Origin: Roseomonas aeriglobus
GTDB taxonomy: Bacteria; Pseudomonadota; Alphaproteobacteria; Sphingomonadales; Sphingomonadaceae
Direction: 5' to 3'
Length of the DNA stretch: 64,000 nt
Assembly (NCBI GenBank): GCA_016937575.1
Contig: JAFHKN010000002.1
Coordinates: 3,345,001 to 3,409,000, forward strand
Made by a program: the position numbers and the translations under genes. This document shows positions 1-8,378 of the stretch, piece after piece (positions within the stretch are counted from its first letter, which is position 1; each line of letters begins with the position of its first letter). The notes beneath the pieces are model-generated. The model saw nothing but the letters and a program-made list of their open reading frames with translations. It made no database searches and had not been told where the DNA came from.

Positions 1-189
1 TGGCACTCTCTGAAGCGACTGGGCCCGACCCTGCGCGGTTACGACGATGTCCTGAGTTGTGATCTCCTGCGCACCGATTTCAGTGGTTGTCGGCTGACCT
101 TCGTCCGCGGTCTGCGCCGAAACAACGGACGGCAAAGCACACAGGGCTAAGCTGGCGGACGTCAACCACAGGGTCCTTTGCATTCTCAT
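1..189 (-). CDS. TonB-dependent receptor, N-terminal fragment (runs off left edge)
   Basis: Only the first 63 codons are in the window. They begin with a signal peptide (MRMQRTLWLTSASLALCALP, then VVSAQ as the likely cleavage region), followed by a TonB box-like segment DIVVTAQGRAQSLQRVP that typically precedes the plug domain. Outer-membrane receptors of this family import siderophores, sugars or aromatic compounds using TonB energy. A purine-rich RBS (GGGAGAGGA) sits just upstream of the ATG at 189, and a second in-frame ATG is at 183. The gene is divergent from the LysR regulator, so it may carry the substrate of the catabolic operon into the cell (inference from position). The receptor's ligand cannot be told from this fragment. 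Confidence 0.8.
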   Translation of the reverse strand, partial: MRMQRTLWLTSASLALCALPSVVSAQTADEGQPTTTEIGAQEITTQDIVVTAQGRAQSLQRVP

Positions 190-290
190 AGTCCTCTCCC
201 TTCGGCGCTGGCCCCTCAGTGGGAGACAGTCGATTGCCGTTCTTGGGCAGTGACTTCGCAAAAGAAAAATACCATTGATTGGCATTAACG

Positions 291-305
291 ATACTCAATC
301 GGTAT
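291..305 (+). promoter_or_regulatory. LysR-type operator (ATAC-N7-GTAT), proximal to lysR start
   Basis: The sequence ATACTCAATCGGTAT has the T-N11-A core and the ATAC-N7-GTAT form known for CatM/BenM-type LysR regulators of aromatic catabolism. It ends 9 bp before the lysR ATG, in the divergent region shared with the TonB receptor, so it could mediate autorepression and control of the receptor. A 19-nt copy with one mismatch lies at the other end of the lysR gene, before the catabolic operon. Confidence 0.6.
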
Positions 306-314
306 GGAGGTTTC

Positions 315-1223
315 ATGGAATTCCGCCAACTCCGCTATTTCCTAGCAGTCGCAGAAGAGGCAAATCTTACGGCAGCATCACGCCGCCTCCACGTCTCCCA
401 GCCGCCGATCACCCGGCAGATCAGACAACTCGAGCAAGAGCTCGGCGTCACCCTATTCCTTCGGTCTTCCAAGGGGGTGACGCTGACTTCGGCGGGTGCA
501 AGTTTTCTCGCCGAGGCGCGGCGTTTGGTCACCTTGTCCCAAAATGCGATCGAGCGATGTCGTGCGGCAGATCGAGGCGAGATCGGACATCTCGACGTCG
601 GTTACTTCGGCTCAACAATTCATACGGTCGTGCCGACGAGTATCCGCCGATTCATGGAACGTTACCCCGAGGTTGCTGTACGCATTCACCGTGCCGGGAA
701 AGCCGAGCAGATTGCTCGGCTGCGCGATGGTCGGCTGGGAATCGGCTTTGCAAGGTTCTTTCCTCTTGAGCCCGATTTAGCGTCGGTGCGGTTAGCCGAC
801 GAACCATTGTGGCTGGCTGAGGCGGTCAACAAGCAAGTAGCAAAAGACCCCACGCCCTGTCCGATTGCTGACTTAGACGGACGCCCTATTATTCTCTTTC
901 CTCAGGGCGATCGTCCGAGCTTTGCAGACCATGTCCTTGCCTTGCTGAGCAGCAACGACGTGTCGCCATCCGACATCACAATGGCAGAAGATGTATTCGT
1001 TGCGTTGGCCATGACCATGGTGAGCGGTGCCCTTTGTGTAGTGCCCGAGTCCGTTGCTCGGCTCCAATGGCCCGAGTTGTCCTTTCGACCGATCGGGGCG
1101 GCAGAAGCGTCCGCCCCAGTCAGTTGCCTCTTCCTAAAGGCACAGCGTTCGCCGGTCGTAGACGCATTTCTCGCGTGCATAGAGGATGGATCGATACTCG
1201 ATCGGTATGGCACGAGCGCATAA
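315..1223 (+). CDS. LysR-family transcriptional regulator of the 3-oxoadipate operon
   Basis: The 302-residue product is of normal LysR length. Residues 1-60 form the winged HTH (starts MEFRQLRYFLAVAEEANLT, then ASRRLHVSQPPITRQIRQLE), and the rest is the periplasmic-binding-like effector domain. The ATG at 315 is chosen because GGAGG lies just before it (307-310) and the family begins with MEFRQLRYF; an upstream TTG at 279 lacks support. Relatives such as CatM, BenM and TfdR respond to muconates or related ring-cleavage products. It lies immediately upstream of, and in the same direction as, the CoA-transferase/maleylacetate reductase operon, and ATAC-N7-GTAT boxes flank it at both ends, so it probably activates that operon. 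The effector is unknown. Confidence 0.9.
   Translation: MEFRQLRYFLAVAEEANLTAASRRLHVSQPPITRQIRQLEQELGVTLFLRSSKGVTLTSAGASFLAEARRLVTLSQNAIERCRAADRGEIGHLDVGYFGSTIHTVVPTSIRRFMERYPEVAVRIHRAGKAEQIARLRDGRLGIGFARFFPLEPDLASVRLADEPLWLAEAVNKQVAKDPTPCPIADLDGRPIILFPQGDRPSFADHVLALLSSNDVSPSDITMAEDVFVALAMTMVSGALCVVPESVARLQWPELSFRPIGAAEASAPVSCLFLKAQRSPVVDAFLACIEDGSILDRYGTSA
1194..1208 (+). promoter_or_regulatory. LysR-type operator (ATAC-N7-GTAT) before the catabolic operon
   Basis: ATACTCGATCGGTAT lies inside the last codons of lysR, about 160 bp before the first CoA-transferase gene. It matches the box at 291-305 in 14 of 15 positions. Two more GGTAT half-sites follow at 1226-1230 and 1236-1240, which could be the weaker activation sites usual for this family. 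The operon promoter should lie between 1209 and 1369; I see no clear sigma70 hexamers there. Confidence 0.55.
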
Positions 1224-1369
1224 ACGGTATTTGACGGTATTGCATTGGCGCGCCACCTGCTGATCACGTACAACGGGAGCAAGCGGGTCAATGACGGGTG
1301 GAGGCTGCAATCGCGAAAAGCTGCGCCACACGGAGCGAGTATGTACTCGTGGCTAAGTGCGCTCAACGA

Positions 1370-2191
1370 ATGTCATTATCTGAGGCCATTTCAGTCTTTG
1401 TCGAAGACGGCATGACTGTAGCGCTGGAAGGCTTCACCCACCTCATTCCATACGCCGCTGGTCATGAGATCATCCGGCAAGGCCGGCGTAAGCTGTCGCT
1501 GGTGCGGATGACGCCGGATATCCTTTACGACCAGATGATCGGCGCTGGGTGCGCGCGCAAGCTGACCTTCTCCTGGGGCGGCAATCCCGGCGTGGGGTCG
1601 CTGCACCGCTTCCGCGACGCCGTCGAGCGGGGATGGCCGGCGCCGCTCGAGATCGAGGAACATGCCCATGCCGGCATGGCGGCGGCCTATGCGGCGGGCG
1701 CGGCGCGGATGCCGTTCGGCCTGTGCCGCGGCTATCTCGGCACCGACCTGATGTCGGTCAATCCCAACATCCGGCTCGTCACCTGCCCCTTCACTGGCGA
1801 GGCGATTCCCGCCGTCCCCGCGATCAACCCCGACGTGGCGATCATCCATGCGCAGCGGGCAGACCGGCAGGGCAACGTCCTCATCGCCGGCATCGTTGGC
1901 GTGCAGAAGGAAGTGGCGATGGCGAGCCGCCACGTGATCGTGACCGTCGAGGAGATTGTCGACGATCTTGGCGACACGATGAACCGGACGGTGCTGCCTC
2001 ACTGGATCCTCTCGGCGGTCTGCTTGGTGCCGGGCGGCGCGCGGCCGTCCTACGCCCATGGCTATTATGCTCGCGACAATGCCGCTTACCTGGCCTGGGA
2101 TGCGGTGGCGGCGGACCGCGGACGCTTCATCGCCTGGCTCGGCGAAACGATCTCAACCGAAGCTGCGGCGAGGCTGGAGGCGCTGACATGA
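1370..2191 (+). CDS. catI: 3-oxoadipate CoA-transferase, subunit A
   Basis: The product is a class I CoA-transferase alpha subunit of about 273 residues. It begins MSLSEAISVFVEDGMTVALE and contains the GFTHLIPYAAGHEIIRQG and RMTPDILYDQMIGAGCARKL segments typical of the CatI/PcaI-like 3-oxoadipate branch. With subunit B it moves CoA from succinyl-CoA to 3-oxoadipate. The ATG at 1370 fits the family N-terminus; a GTG at 1298 would add 24 residues not seen in the family. It is followed by subunit B with a 4-bp ATGA overlap, then maleylacetate reductase and thiolase, which supports the 3-oxoadipate assignment. A glutaconate CoA-transferase-like role cannot be fully excluded. The symbol follows the catI/catJ/catF usage for this branch. 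Confidence 0.85.
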   Translation: MSLSEAISVFVEDGMTVALEGFTHLIPYAAGHEIIRQGRRKLSLVRMTPDILYDQMIGAGCARKLTFSWGGNPGVGSLHRFRDAVERGWPAPLEIEEHAHAGMAAAYAAGAARMPFGLCRGYLGTDLMSVNPNIRLVTCPFTGEAIPAVPAINPDVAIIHAQRADRQGNVLIAGIVGVQKEVAMASRHVIVTVEEIVDDLGDTMNRTVLPHWILSAVCLVPGGARPSYAHGYYARDNAAYLAWDAVAADRGRFIAWLGETISTEAAARLEALT

Positions 2192-2967
2192 GCGACCAGG
2201 CCTACACGCCCGACGAGATGATGGTGGTCGAGGCCGCGCGCCATCTCTCGAGCGATGATGTGTGCTTCGTCGGGATCGGCCTGCCGTCGACAGCGGCAAA
2301 CCTGGCGCGGCTGCTCCATGCGCCGGGGATCAAGCTCATCTACGAATCGGGGACGATCGAAACACGGCCATCGGTGCTTCCGCTCTCGATCGGTGATGGC
2401 GAGCTGGCGGAGACGGCGCGCGCGGTCGTCTCGGTGCCCGAGATTTTCGGCTACTGGCTGCAGGGCGGGCGGGTGACCGTCGGCTTCCTCGGCGCGGCGC
2501 AGGTCGACCGGTTCGGCAATCTCAACACCACCGTCATCGGGGCCTATGACAGCCCCAAGGTGCGGCTGCCGGGTGCGGGCGGCGCGCCTGAGATCGCTGC
2601 CTGCGCCGGCGAGACGTTCATCATGATCCGGCAATCGATGCGCGCGCTGGTAAACAAGCTCGACTTCATCTCGAGCCCCGGTCACCTCGACGGCGGCAAC
2701 GCGCGCGCGCGGCTTGGACTCAAGGGCAAGGGTCCGACGCGCCTCATCACCGACCTGGGCGTGATGGAGCCGCATCCCGAGACCCGTGCGTTCGAACTGA
2801 CCGCACTCTACCCCGGCGTTACGGTCGATCAGGTGCGGGCCGCGACGGGCTGGCCGCTCCAGGTCAGAGCAGAACTGAGCACGCGCAATGCGCCGTCTGC
2901 GGAGGAGTTGTCGGCGCTGCGCGATCTCAAGGCGCGCACCGATGCCGCGCACCAGGGAGCCGCATGA
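2188..2967 (+). CDS. catJ: 3-oxoadipate CoA-transferase, subunit B
   Basis: This is the 259-residue class I CoA-transferase beta subunit. The IYESGTIETRP segment near residue 53 carries the conserved glutamate that forms the enzyme-CoA thioester in this family. GFLGAAQVDRFGNLNTT and the VMEPHPETRAFELT tail are also typical. The start overlaps the stop of subunit A (ATGA), indicating translational coupling and a stoichiometric heterodimer. It acts in the cytoplasm, making 3-oxoadipyl-CoA for the thiolase encoded two genes downstream. Confidence 0.87.
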   Translation: MSDQAYTPDEMMVVEAARHLSSDDVCFVGIGLPSTAANLARLLHAPGIKLIYESGTIETRPSVLPLSIGDGELAETARAVVSVPEIFGYWLQGGRVTVGFLGAAQVDRFGNLNTTVIGAYDSPKVRLPGAGGAPEIAACAGETFIMIRQSMRALVNKLDFISSPGHLDGGNARARLGLKGKGPTRLITDLGVMEPHPETRAFELTALYPGVTVDQVRAATGWPLQVRAELSTRNAPSAEELSALRDLKARTDAAHQGAA

Positions 2968-4040
2968 TGGACAGCTTCGTTTATGAGGGCCTGCCGGCGC
3001 GGGTGATCTTCGGGCACGGCACGCTCGACCGGGTGGCGGATGAGGCGGCCCGGCTCGGTCAGCGCGTCCTCGTCGTCTCGACCCCGGAGCAGACCGGCGC
3101 GGCCGGCGATCTCGCGAGGCGGCTTGGCGGGCTGCACGCTGCGACCTTCAGCGGCGCGACGATGCACACGCCTGTCGAGGTGACAGACCGCGCCATGGCG
3201 GTGGTGACGGACGCACGCATCGACGCCATCGTCGCGCTCGGCGGTGGCTCGACGATCGGCCTCTCCAAGGCGATCGCGCTGCGCACCGACCTGCCGCAGC
3301 TGGTCATCCCGACCACCTATGCCGGCTCGGAGATGACGCGGATCATCGGGCAGACCGAGAACGGTCTCAAGACCACCCAGGTGACGCCCAGGGTGCTGCC
3401 CGAGACGGTGATCTACGATGTCGATCTCACGCTGACGCTGCCGCCTTTGATGTCGGTGACGAGCGGGCTCAATGCCATGGCCCATGCGGTGGAGGCGCTT
3501 TATGCCACCAATCGCAATCCGATCATCGACATGATCGCCGAGTCTGGCATCGCTTCGCTCTATCGCGGGCTGCCGGTGGTGGCGCGGGAGCCGGGCAACC
3601 TCGAGGCGCGGGCCAACGCGCTCTATGGCGCCTGGCTGTGCGCGATCTGCCTGGGCGCGACCAGCGTCGCGCTCCACCACAAGCTCTGTCATGTGCTGGG
3701 CGGATCGTTCAACCTGCCGCATGCCGAGACGCACGCTATCGTGCTGCCGCACGCGCTCGCCTATAATGCACCGGCGGTGCGCGACGCGGTGGCGGCGATC
3801 AAGCGCGCGCTGGGCGGCGAGGGCATTGCCGGCAAGCTGTTCGACGTGGCGCGCGACGCCGGCGCGCCGACGGCGCTCCGCGATCTGGGCATGCCCGAGG
3901 ACGGGATCGACCGCGCGGTCGAGATCACGCTCGCCAACCCTTACGACAATCCGCGGCCGATCGACCCGGTGCTGATCCGCCGGCTGATCGCCAACGCCTG
4001 GGCCGGCGTGCGCCCCGATCATTCGACCTACGCGGTCTGA
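2967..4040 (+). CDS. Maleylacetate reductase
   Basis: This iron-type alcohol dehydrogenase-fold protein of about 357 residues matches the maleylacetate reductase branch (TfdF, ClcE, LinF, MacA): N-terminus FVYEGLPARVIFGHGTLD, nucleotide-binding GGGSTIGLSKAIAL, IPTTYAGSEMT, and HHKLCHVLGGSFNLPHAETH. The enzyme reduces maleylacetate to 3-oxoadipate with NAD(P)H. Two tandem ATGs exist (2964 and 2967); the second has a better 7-nt spacing from AGGGAG, while the first overlaps the preceding stop. Maleylacetate arises from hydroxyquinol (resorcinol and related routes) or chlorocatechols, so the enzyme indicates that one of these substrates feeds the operon, although no ring-cleavage gene is in the window. 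Confidence 0.88.
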   Translation: MDSFVYEGLPARVIFGHGTLDRVADEAARLGQRVLVVSTPEQTGAAGDLARRLGGLHAATFSGATMHTPVEVTDRAMAVVTDARIDAIVALGGGSTIGLSKAIALRTDLPQLVIPTTYAGSEMTRIIGQTENGLKTTQVTPRVLPETVIYDVDLTLTLPPLMSVTSGLNAMAHAVEALYATNRNPIIDMIAESGIASLYRGLPVVAREPGNLEARANALYGAWLCAICLGATSVALHHKLCHVLGGSFNLPHAETHAIVLPHALAYNAPAVRDAVAAIKRALGGEGIAGKLFDVARDAGAPTALRDLGMPEDGIDRAVEITLANPYDNPRPIDPVLIRRLIANAWAGVRPDHSTYAV

Positions 4041-4044
4041 GGCG

Positions 4045-5247
4045 GTGCCGGCGGCCTTTATCTGTGGCGGCCTGCGCACGCCCATCGGCCGTCACGGCGG
4101 CGCGCTGGCGGCGGTCCGCGCCGACGACCTCGCGGCGGTTCCGATCCGCGCGCTGCTCGCCGGGCACCCATCGCTCGACCCGGCCGCCATCGACGACGTC
4201 ATGCTGGGCTGCGCCAACCAGGCAGGAGAGGACAATCGCAACGTCGCGCGCATGGCCGCGCTGCTCGCGGGCCTGCCGCCGAGCGTCCCGGGCGTGACGA
4301 TCAACCGCCTGTGCGCCTCGGGTCTCGACGCGGTCGCAGCGGCGGCGCGCGCGATCGTGGCCGGCGAGGCGGACGTGGTGATCGCCGGGGGCGTCGAATC
4401 GATGACCCGAGCACCCTTCGTGCTCGGCAAGGCGGCCCAGCCCTGGCAACGATCGGCCTCGATCGAGGACACCAGCATCGGCTGGCGCTTCGTCAACCCG
4501 GCCATGCACGCGGCATATGGCGTCGACTCGATGCCCGAGACCGGCGAGAATGTCGCGGGCCAGTTCGGCATATCGCGTGACGACCAGGACGGCTTCGCCC
4601 TGCGCAGCCAGCAGCGCGCCGGTGCGGCGGCAGCCTGGCATCAAGGCGAGATCACGCCGGTCATCATCCCCGGGAACAAGGGTGCGGACGCCGTGGTCGT
4701 CACGACCGACGAGCATCCGCGCCCGGCAACGACGGCCGAGCAGCTCGCTCGATTGAAACCCGTCGTCCGCCCCAGCGGCACCGTGACGGCGGGCAACGCG
4801 TCGGGCATCAATGATGGCGCGGCCGCGCTGCTCATCGCCAGCGAGGCCGGCATCACGCGCCATGGCTTGACCCCGATCGCGCGGATTCTGGGCGCGGCGT
4901 CGGCGGGCGTGGAACCTCGCATCATGGGCATCGGGCCGGTGCCGGCGACGCAGCGGCTGATGGCGCGGCTGGCCCTTACCATCGAGCAGTTCGACGTCAT
5001 CGAGCTCAACGAGGCATTCGCGTCGCAGGCTCTCGCGACGCTGCGCCAGCTTGGCGTCCCCGACGATGCGCCGCACGTCAATCCGCATGGCGGAGCGATC
5101 GCGCTCGGCCATCCGCTCGGCATGTCAGGCGCCCGGCTGGTTCTCACCGCGGCGCACGCACTTGCCGAGGCAGACGGCGATTACGCCCTGTGCACAATGT
5201 GCGTGGGGGTCGGACAGGGTGTCGCCTTGGCACTGGCGCGCGTGTGA
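4045..5247 (+). CDS. catF: 3-oxoadipyl-CoA thiolase
   Basis: This 400-residue thiolase starts at GTG 4045, four bases after the maleylacetate reductase stop. Catalytic residues are visible: nucleophilic Cys90 in NRLCASGLDA, His356 in GGAIALGHPLG, and Cys386 in CTMCVGVGQG. The length and the NVNPHGG-like C-terminal segments fit the PcaF/CatF degradative thiolase family. It cleaves 3-oxoadipyl-CoA with CoA to succinyl-CoA and acetyl-CoA, the last step of the lower pathway encoded by this operon. A general acetyl-CoA acetyltransferase is possible from sequence alone, but the neighbours favour the 3-oxoadipyl role. Confidence 0.87.
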   Translation: MPAAFICGGLRTPIGRHGGALAAVRADDLAAVPIRALLAGHPSLDPAAIDDVMLGCANQAGEDNRNVARMAALLAGLPPSVPGVTINRLCASGLDAVAAAARAIVAGEADVVIAGGVESMTRAPFVLGKAAQPWQRSASIEDTSIGWRFVNPAMHAAYGVDSMPETGENVAGQFGISRDDQDGFALRSQQRAGAAAAWHQGEITPVIIPGNKGADAVVVTTDEHPRPATTAEQLARLKPVVRPSGTVTAGNASGINDGAAALLIASEAGITRHGLTPIARILGAASAGVEPRIMGIGPVPATQRLMARLALTIEQFDVIELNEAFASQALATLRQLGVPDDAPHVNPHGGAIALGHPLGMSGARLVLTAAHALAEADGDYALCTMCVGVGQGVALALARV

Positions 5248-5275
5248 GTGCTCTCACTTGCAAAGCATAGAGAAT

Positions 5276-5716
5276 GTGCACCAGCCCAAAGGGCTGACGG
5301 CGATCGTCGTCTTTGTCATCCGTGCGACGTTCTTCGTGTTAGGCATCGAAGCGGTGATCCGCGCGGGCGCAGTTGTGTCTCTGCCGATCGAGCGCATTCC
5401 GATCATCACGACGCTCGCCTTGGCGGCTACGGCGCCTCAGCTGAGGGCAACTTATCCCCGGGCAGTTATAGGCGGTCACCTGATCGCCTTGAGCCTTACG
5501 CTGTTTTGTCACGTCTGGCTGATTCCCGCGGTGATCGTCGCTGCCATGGCGCTGGTCGCCATGCAGGTCACCGCTACCGTCCATCCACCGGCCGCCCTCA
5601 CCCCGTTTTTGCTCGCAGCCCATCCCGACCTTGGGCAACCGGTCGTCCTGCCGTTGTTCTTCGGCTGCCTTGTCGCTGTCATAGTATCTGGACTGTTGCG
5701 CCGAGTGACAACTTAG
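5276..5716 (+). CDS. HPP family integral membrane protein
   Basis: The product is about 146 residues with four hydrophobic segments (AIVVFVIRATFFVLGI; PIITTLALAATAP; VIGGHLIALSLTLFCHVWLIPAVIVA; VVLPLFFGCLVAVIVSGLL). The family signature HPP is in TVHPPAALTPFLL before the last segment. Some HPP proteins are linked to nitrite transport, but the substrate here is unknown. No ATG is available in frame; GTG 5276 is the most plausible start (weak AGAGAA upstream), with TTG 5258 as alternative. Family members are often somewhat longer at the N-terminus, so this copy may be slightly shortened. It lies 28 bp after the thiolase gene and could be co-transcribed. Confidence 0.65.
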   Translation: MHQPKGLTAIVVFVIRATFFVLGIEAVIRAGAVVSLPIERIPIITTLALAATAPQLRATYPRAVIGGHLIALSLTLFCHVWLIPAVIVAAMALVAMQVTATVHPPAALTPFLLAAHPDLGQPVVLPLFFGCLVAVIVSGLLRRVTT

Positions 5717-5878
5717 TTCTGATCGTCGTTGTGCTAGAGATCGATCCCGGACCCCGCAAAGACTGACATTTGGCTGCTCCATCAAGTAGTGCGAGTTGGA
5801 TTCGATCAAGCCGCTGATTACGTGCTTAATTTTGCAAAGCAAACGTTGCTCAAACGTGGCTCGAATGAGGATGGGTGC

Positions 5879-7120
5879 GTGTCACGGGTGTTTACGAGAG
5901 AAGAGCTTTACAGACTGGTGTGGTCGAAACCCATGACCCACCTGGCGCGGGAGTTCGCGCTCTCGGACGTCGCCCTCCATAAGATCTGCAGGAAGCACAA
6001 TATCCCAAACCCGCCGCTGGGCTGGTGGGCCAAGAAGGCTGCGGGGAAGGCGGTTAAGCAAATTCCTTTGCCGAAAGCCAAGGCTGGCACGTCCGACCGG
6101 ATCACGATCGCGGCTGGTCAACTGGGACCGGAGCCCGAGGTGATCGCGGCTGCACGCGAGACTGCCCGCCTGCTGGCCTCGTCCATCGATGCGGACGCGG
6201 TCCTGCCCGCGAACCCGATCGTCGATCGAACGATTTCGCAGCTTCGCAAGGCAAAGCCTTCCTTGATCAACGGGCTCGTCACGATCGAAGGCTTGAACGT
6301 GATCAAGGCGAGCGTCGCGCCGGCCTCGATCGACCGCTTAGAACTCGCCCTCAGTCGCATCGTGGCAGCGGCGGACGCCCTGGGGATCAAACTGGCGCGA
6401 GGCGAGAAGACGGCGGCCTTCACTTGCGACGGCGAGGTGATCGGTTTTTCGATCAGCGAAGGCGTCCGCCGCGAGAAGCACGTACTTACCGAAAAGGAGA
6501 TTGCCGAGGACCAAGCCGCGCGAAAACGGCGTGAGCGGCGCTGGAAGAACCCGAATAGCTGGGACGACATGGATTTCAGCACATCGTTCCTGCGCCGGCC
6601 GGAATGGGATTATCACCCGACCGGCCAGCTCGCATTCGAGCTGGAAAATTCATATCTGCTCGGCGGCAGCCCGCGGCGTTCCTTCAAAGACGCCAAGGTC
6701 CAGCGGATCGAGAACATGGCGAGCGACATCGCGGTGGGCGTCGCCGTGCTGGCGGCGGCAAAAAAGGACGATCACCTCAAGCGCGAGGCGCAGGCACGAC
6801 AGGCAGCGGAAGCGCGGCGCCAGCGTGAACTCGCGCTCCGTAGGGATCATATCGCCGAGCGCCGTGGCAAGGCACTCGACGAGGTGCTCGAAGAGTTGGC
6901 CGCGCTCGACCGACTAAGGCGGCTAGTAGAGAATCTGCGAGCCGAGAATTTGGCCGAGAGGGCCGGCCGCGTTTCGCAATTCCTAGCTCTGGCGGAGCGT
7001 CGGCTGGCATCGCGCGAAGCGGCACTTTCAGCAGACGGCCTCGAGCAGCGTTTCGAGACGAACAAGCTGTTCGGCGGCGATGACGATCATGCATTTCGGC
7101 CACCGTACAACCATTATTGA
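5879..7120 (+). CDS. Unknown protein with N-terminal HTH-like segment, integrase neighbour
   Basis: I do not recognise a characterised family. GTG 5879 is chosen because GAGG lies 8 nt before it, giving 413 residues starting VSRVFTREELYRLVWSKPMTH. Residues 5-50 look like a helix-turn-helix (LAREFALSDVALHKICRKH), followed by IPNPPLGWWAKKAAGK, which resembles a DNA-binding or regulatory module. Residues from about 210 onward are highly charged, and 300-385 are predicted coiled coil (AEARRQRELALRRDHIAERR). It ends 18 bp from the convergent integrase stop. A DNA-binding island-maintenance or regulatory role is a guess from position only. Confidence 0.75.
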   Translation: MSRVFTREELYRLVWSKPMTHLAREFALSDVALHKICRKHNIPNPPLGWWAKKAAGKAVKQIPLPKAKAGTSDRITIAAGQLGPEPEVIAAARETARLLASSIDADAVLPANPIVDRTISQLRKAKPSLINGLVTIEGLNVIKASVAPASIDRLELALSRIVAAADALGIKLARGEKTAAFTCDGEVIGFSISEGVRREKHVLTEKEIAEDQAARKRRERRWKNPNSWDDMDFSTSFLRRPEWDYHPTGQLAFELENSYLLGGSPRRSFKDAKVQRIENMASDIAVGVAVLAAAKKDDHLKREAQARQAAEARRQRELALRRDHIAERRGKALDEVLEELAALDRLRRLVENLRAENLAERAGRVSQFLALAERRLASREAALSADGLEQRFETNKLFGGDDDHAFRPPYNHY

Positions 7121-7138
7121 ACGGATGTCCGCCCAGCA

Positions 7139-8377
7139 TCAGCGGATTGCGGCGTGACGGCCTCCAAAGTTGGGCTTTAGCACCGTGGCGCCGCTGCGAA
7201 GCCGGTCGAGTTCATTCGACCAGAACTGCATCATGGTGACCCGTTCGCTCCAATATTCCCCGCGCGTGTAGGCGCGCCGCACGCCATTGGTCTCGATGTG
7301 CGCCAGCTGGCGCTCGATCGCGTCTGGATGGAACTGGCCGCTTTCGTTGAGCATGGTCGCCGCCATAGCCCGGAAGCCATGCGCGCTCATCTCTGATTGC
7401 TCGAAGCCGAGCACGCGCAGCGCGGCGTTGACGGTGTTCTCCGACATCGGCCGCCGGTCGGTACGAAAGGACGGGAAGCAATAGCGCCCCGTGCCGGTCA
7501 ACTCCCAGAGCTCCTCGAACATGCTGGTGACTTGGGTCGAGAGCGGCACACGGTGCGCGCGGCGCATTTTCATTTTCTCTTCCGAGATGTTCCAGACCGA
7601 GTTGTCGAAGTCGAACTCCGACCACTCCGCCTGGCGAAGTTCACCGGGGCGTACGAACAGATGGGCGGACAGCCGTAGGGCGTAGAGCGTGATTGCGTGC
7701 CCGCTGTAGCTTTCGATCGCCCGCATCAGTTCGCCGGCGCGCTTAGGGTTGGTGATCGCTGCAAGGTGCTTGGCCTTCGGAACGGTGAGAGCGCCGCGCA
7801 AATCGCCCGTCGGGTCGCGCTCGGCTCGCGTGGTGGCGACGGCGTAGCGGAAGACCCGGCCGAGGACACTGCGCATCCGCCGGGCACTCTCGTAGCGGCC
7901 CGTGGCCTCGACCGCGCGAAGAACGACCAGAACCTCTTGGGTGGTGATCTTCGCAATCGGACGGTTGCCGATTTTGGGATAGGCCATGTCCAGCAGCCAG
8001 CGGATCTTGCTGAGCGTGATATCGGCCATTTTCTCTCGCTCAAGCTTTGCGAGCCATTCCTTGGCGACCGTCTTGAAAGTGTCGTTCTCCTCGACGCGCG
8101 CCTTAGCCCGCGCGACCTTCTCCTGATGCGAGGGGTCGAGCCCGGCCGCGATCAGCCGGCGCGCCTCGTCGCGCTTGCCTCGAGCATCGGCGAGGCCGAC
8201 ATCCGGCCAGACGCCGAACGCCAGCGTGCGGTGCTTGCCGCAATGGACATAGTTGAACCGCCACAGCTTGGAGCCGTTCGGTCGCACGAGCAGATATAGC
8301 CCCGCGCTGTCGGAAAGCTTATAGTCCTTTGCGGCCGGCTTGGCGCTGGCCACTGTCGTGGCAAAAAGGGTGCCCAT
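7139..8377 (-). CDS. Tyrosine-type site-specific integrase (P4-like, N-terminal DUF4102)
   Basis: The 412-residue product begins MGTLFATTVASAKPAAKDYK, the arm-binding DUF4102 domain (LSDSAGLYLLVRPNGSKLWR). A core-binding domain and a C-terminal catalytic domain follow, with RPGELRQAEW (first Arg), HRVPLS, HGFR (HxxR) and RRAYTRGEYW (nucleophilic Tyr). It integrates and excises the island at tRNA-Leu, whose 3' end is 166 bp upstream. The reading frame stays open to 8593, but that extension would run through the tRNA, so ATG 8377 is preferred. Its GGAGG RBS is buried in a long hairpin (8379-8418). The frame and catalytic residues look intact, so it may be active. Confidence 0.92.
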   Translation of the reverse strand: MGTLFATTVASAKPAAKDYKLSDSAGLYLLVRPNGSKLWRFNYVHCGKHRTLAFGVWPDVGLADARGKRDEARRLIAAGLDPSHQEKVARAKARVEENDTFKTVAKEWLAKLEREKMADITLSKIRWLLDMAYPKIGNRPIAKITTQEVLVVLRAVEATGRYESARRMRSVLGRVFRYAVATTRAERDPTGDLRGALTVPKAKHLAAITNPKRAGELMRAIESYSGHAITLYALRLSAHLFVRPGELRQAEWSEFDFDNSVWNISEEKMKMRRAHRVPLSTQVTSMFEELWELTGTGRYCFPSFRTDRRPMSENTVNAALRVLGFEQSEMSAHGFRAMAATMLNESGQFHPDAIERQLAHIETNGVRRAYTRGEYWSERVTMMQFWSNELDRLRSGATVLKPNFGGRHAAIR

Positions 8378-8378
8378 C

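Noticed and set aside
80..316. 78-codon minus-strand frame overlapping the divergent region
   Set aside because: The TonB receptor N-terminus in another frame (start 189) has a signal peptide, TonB box and RBS; this frame has none.
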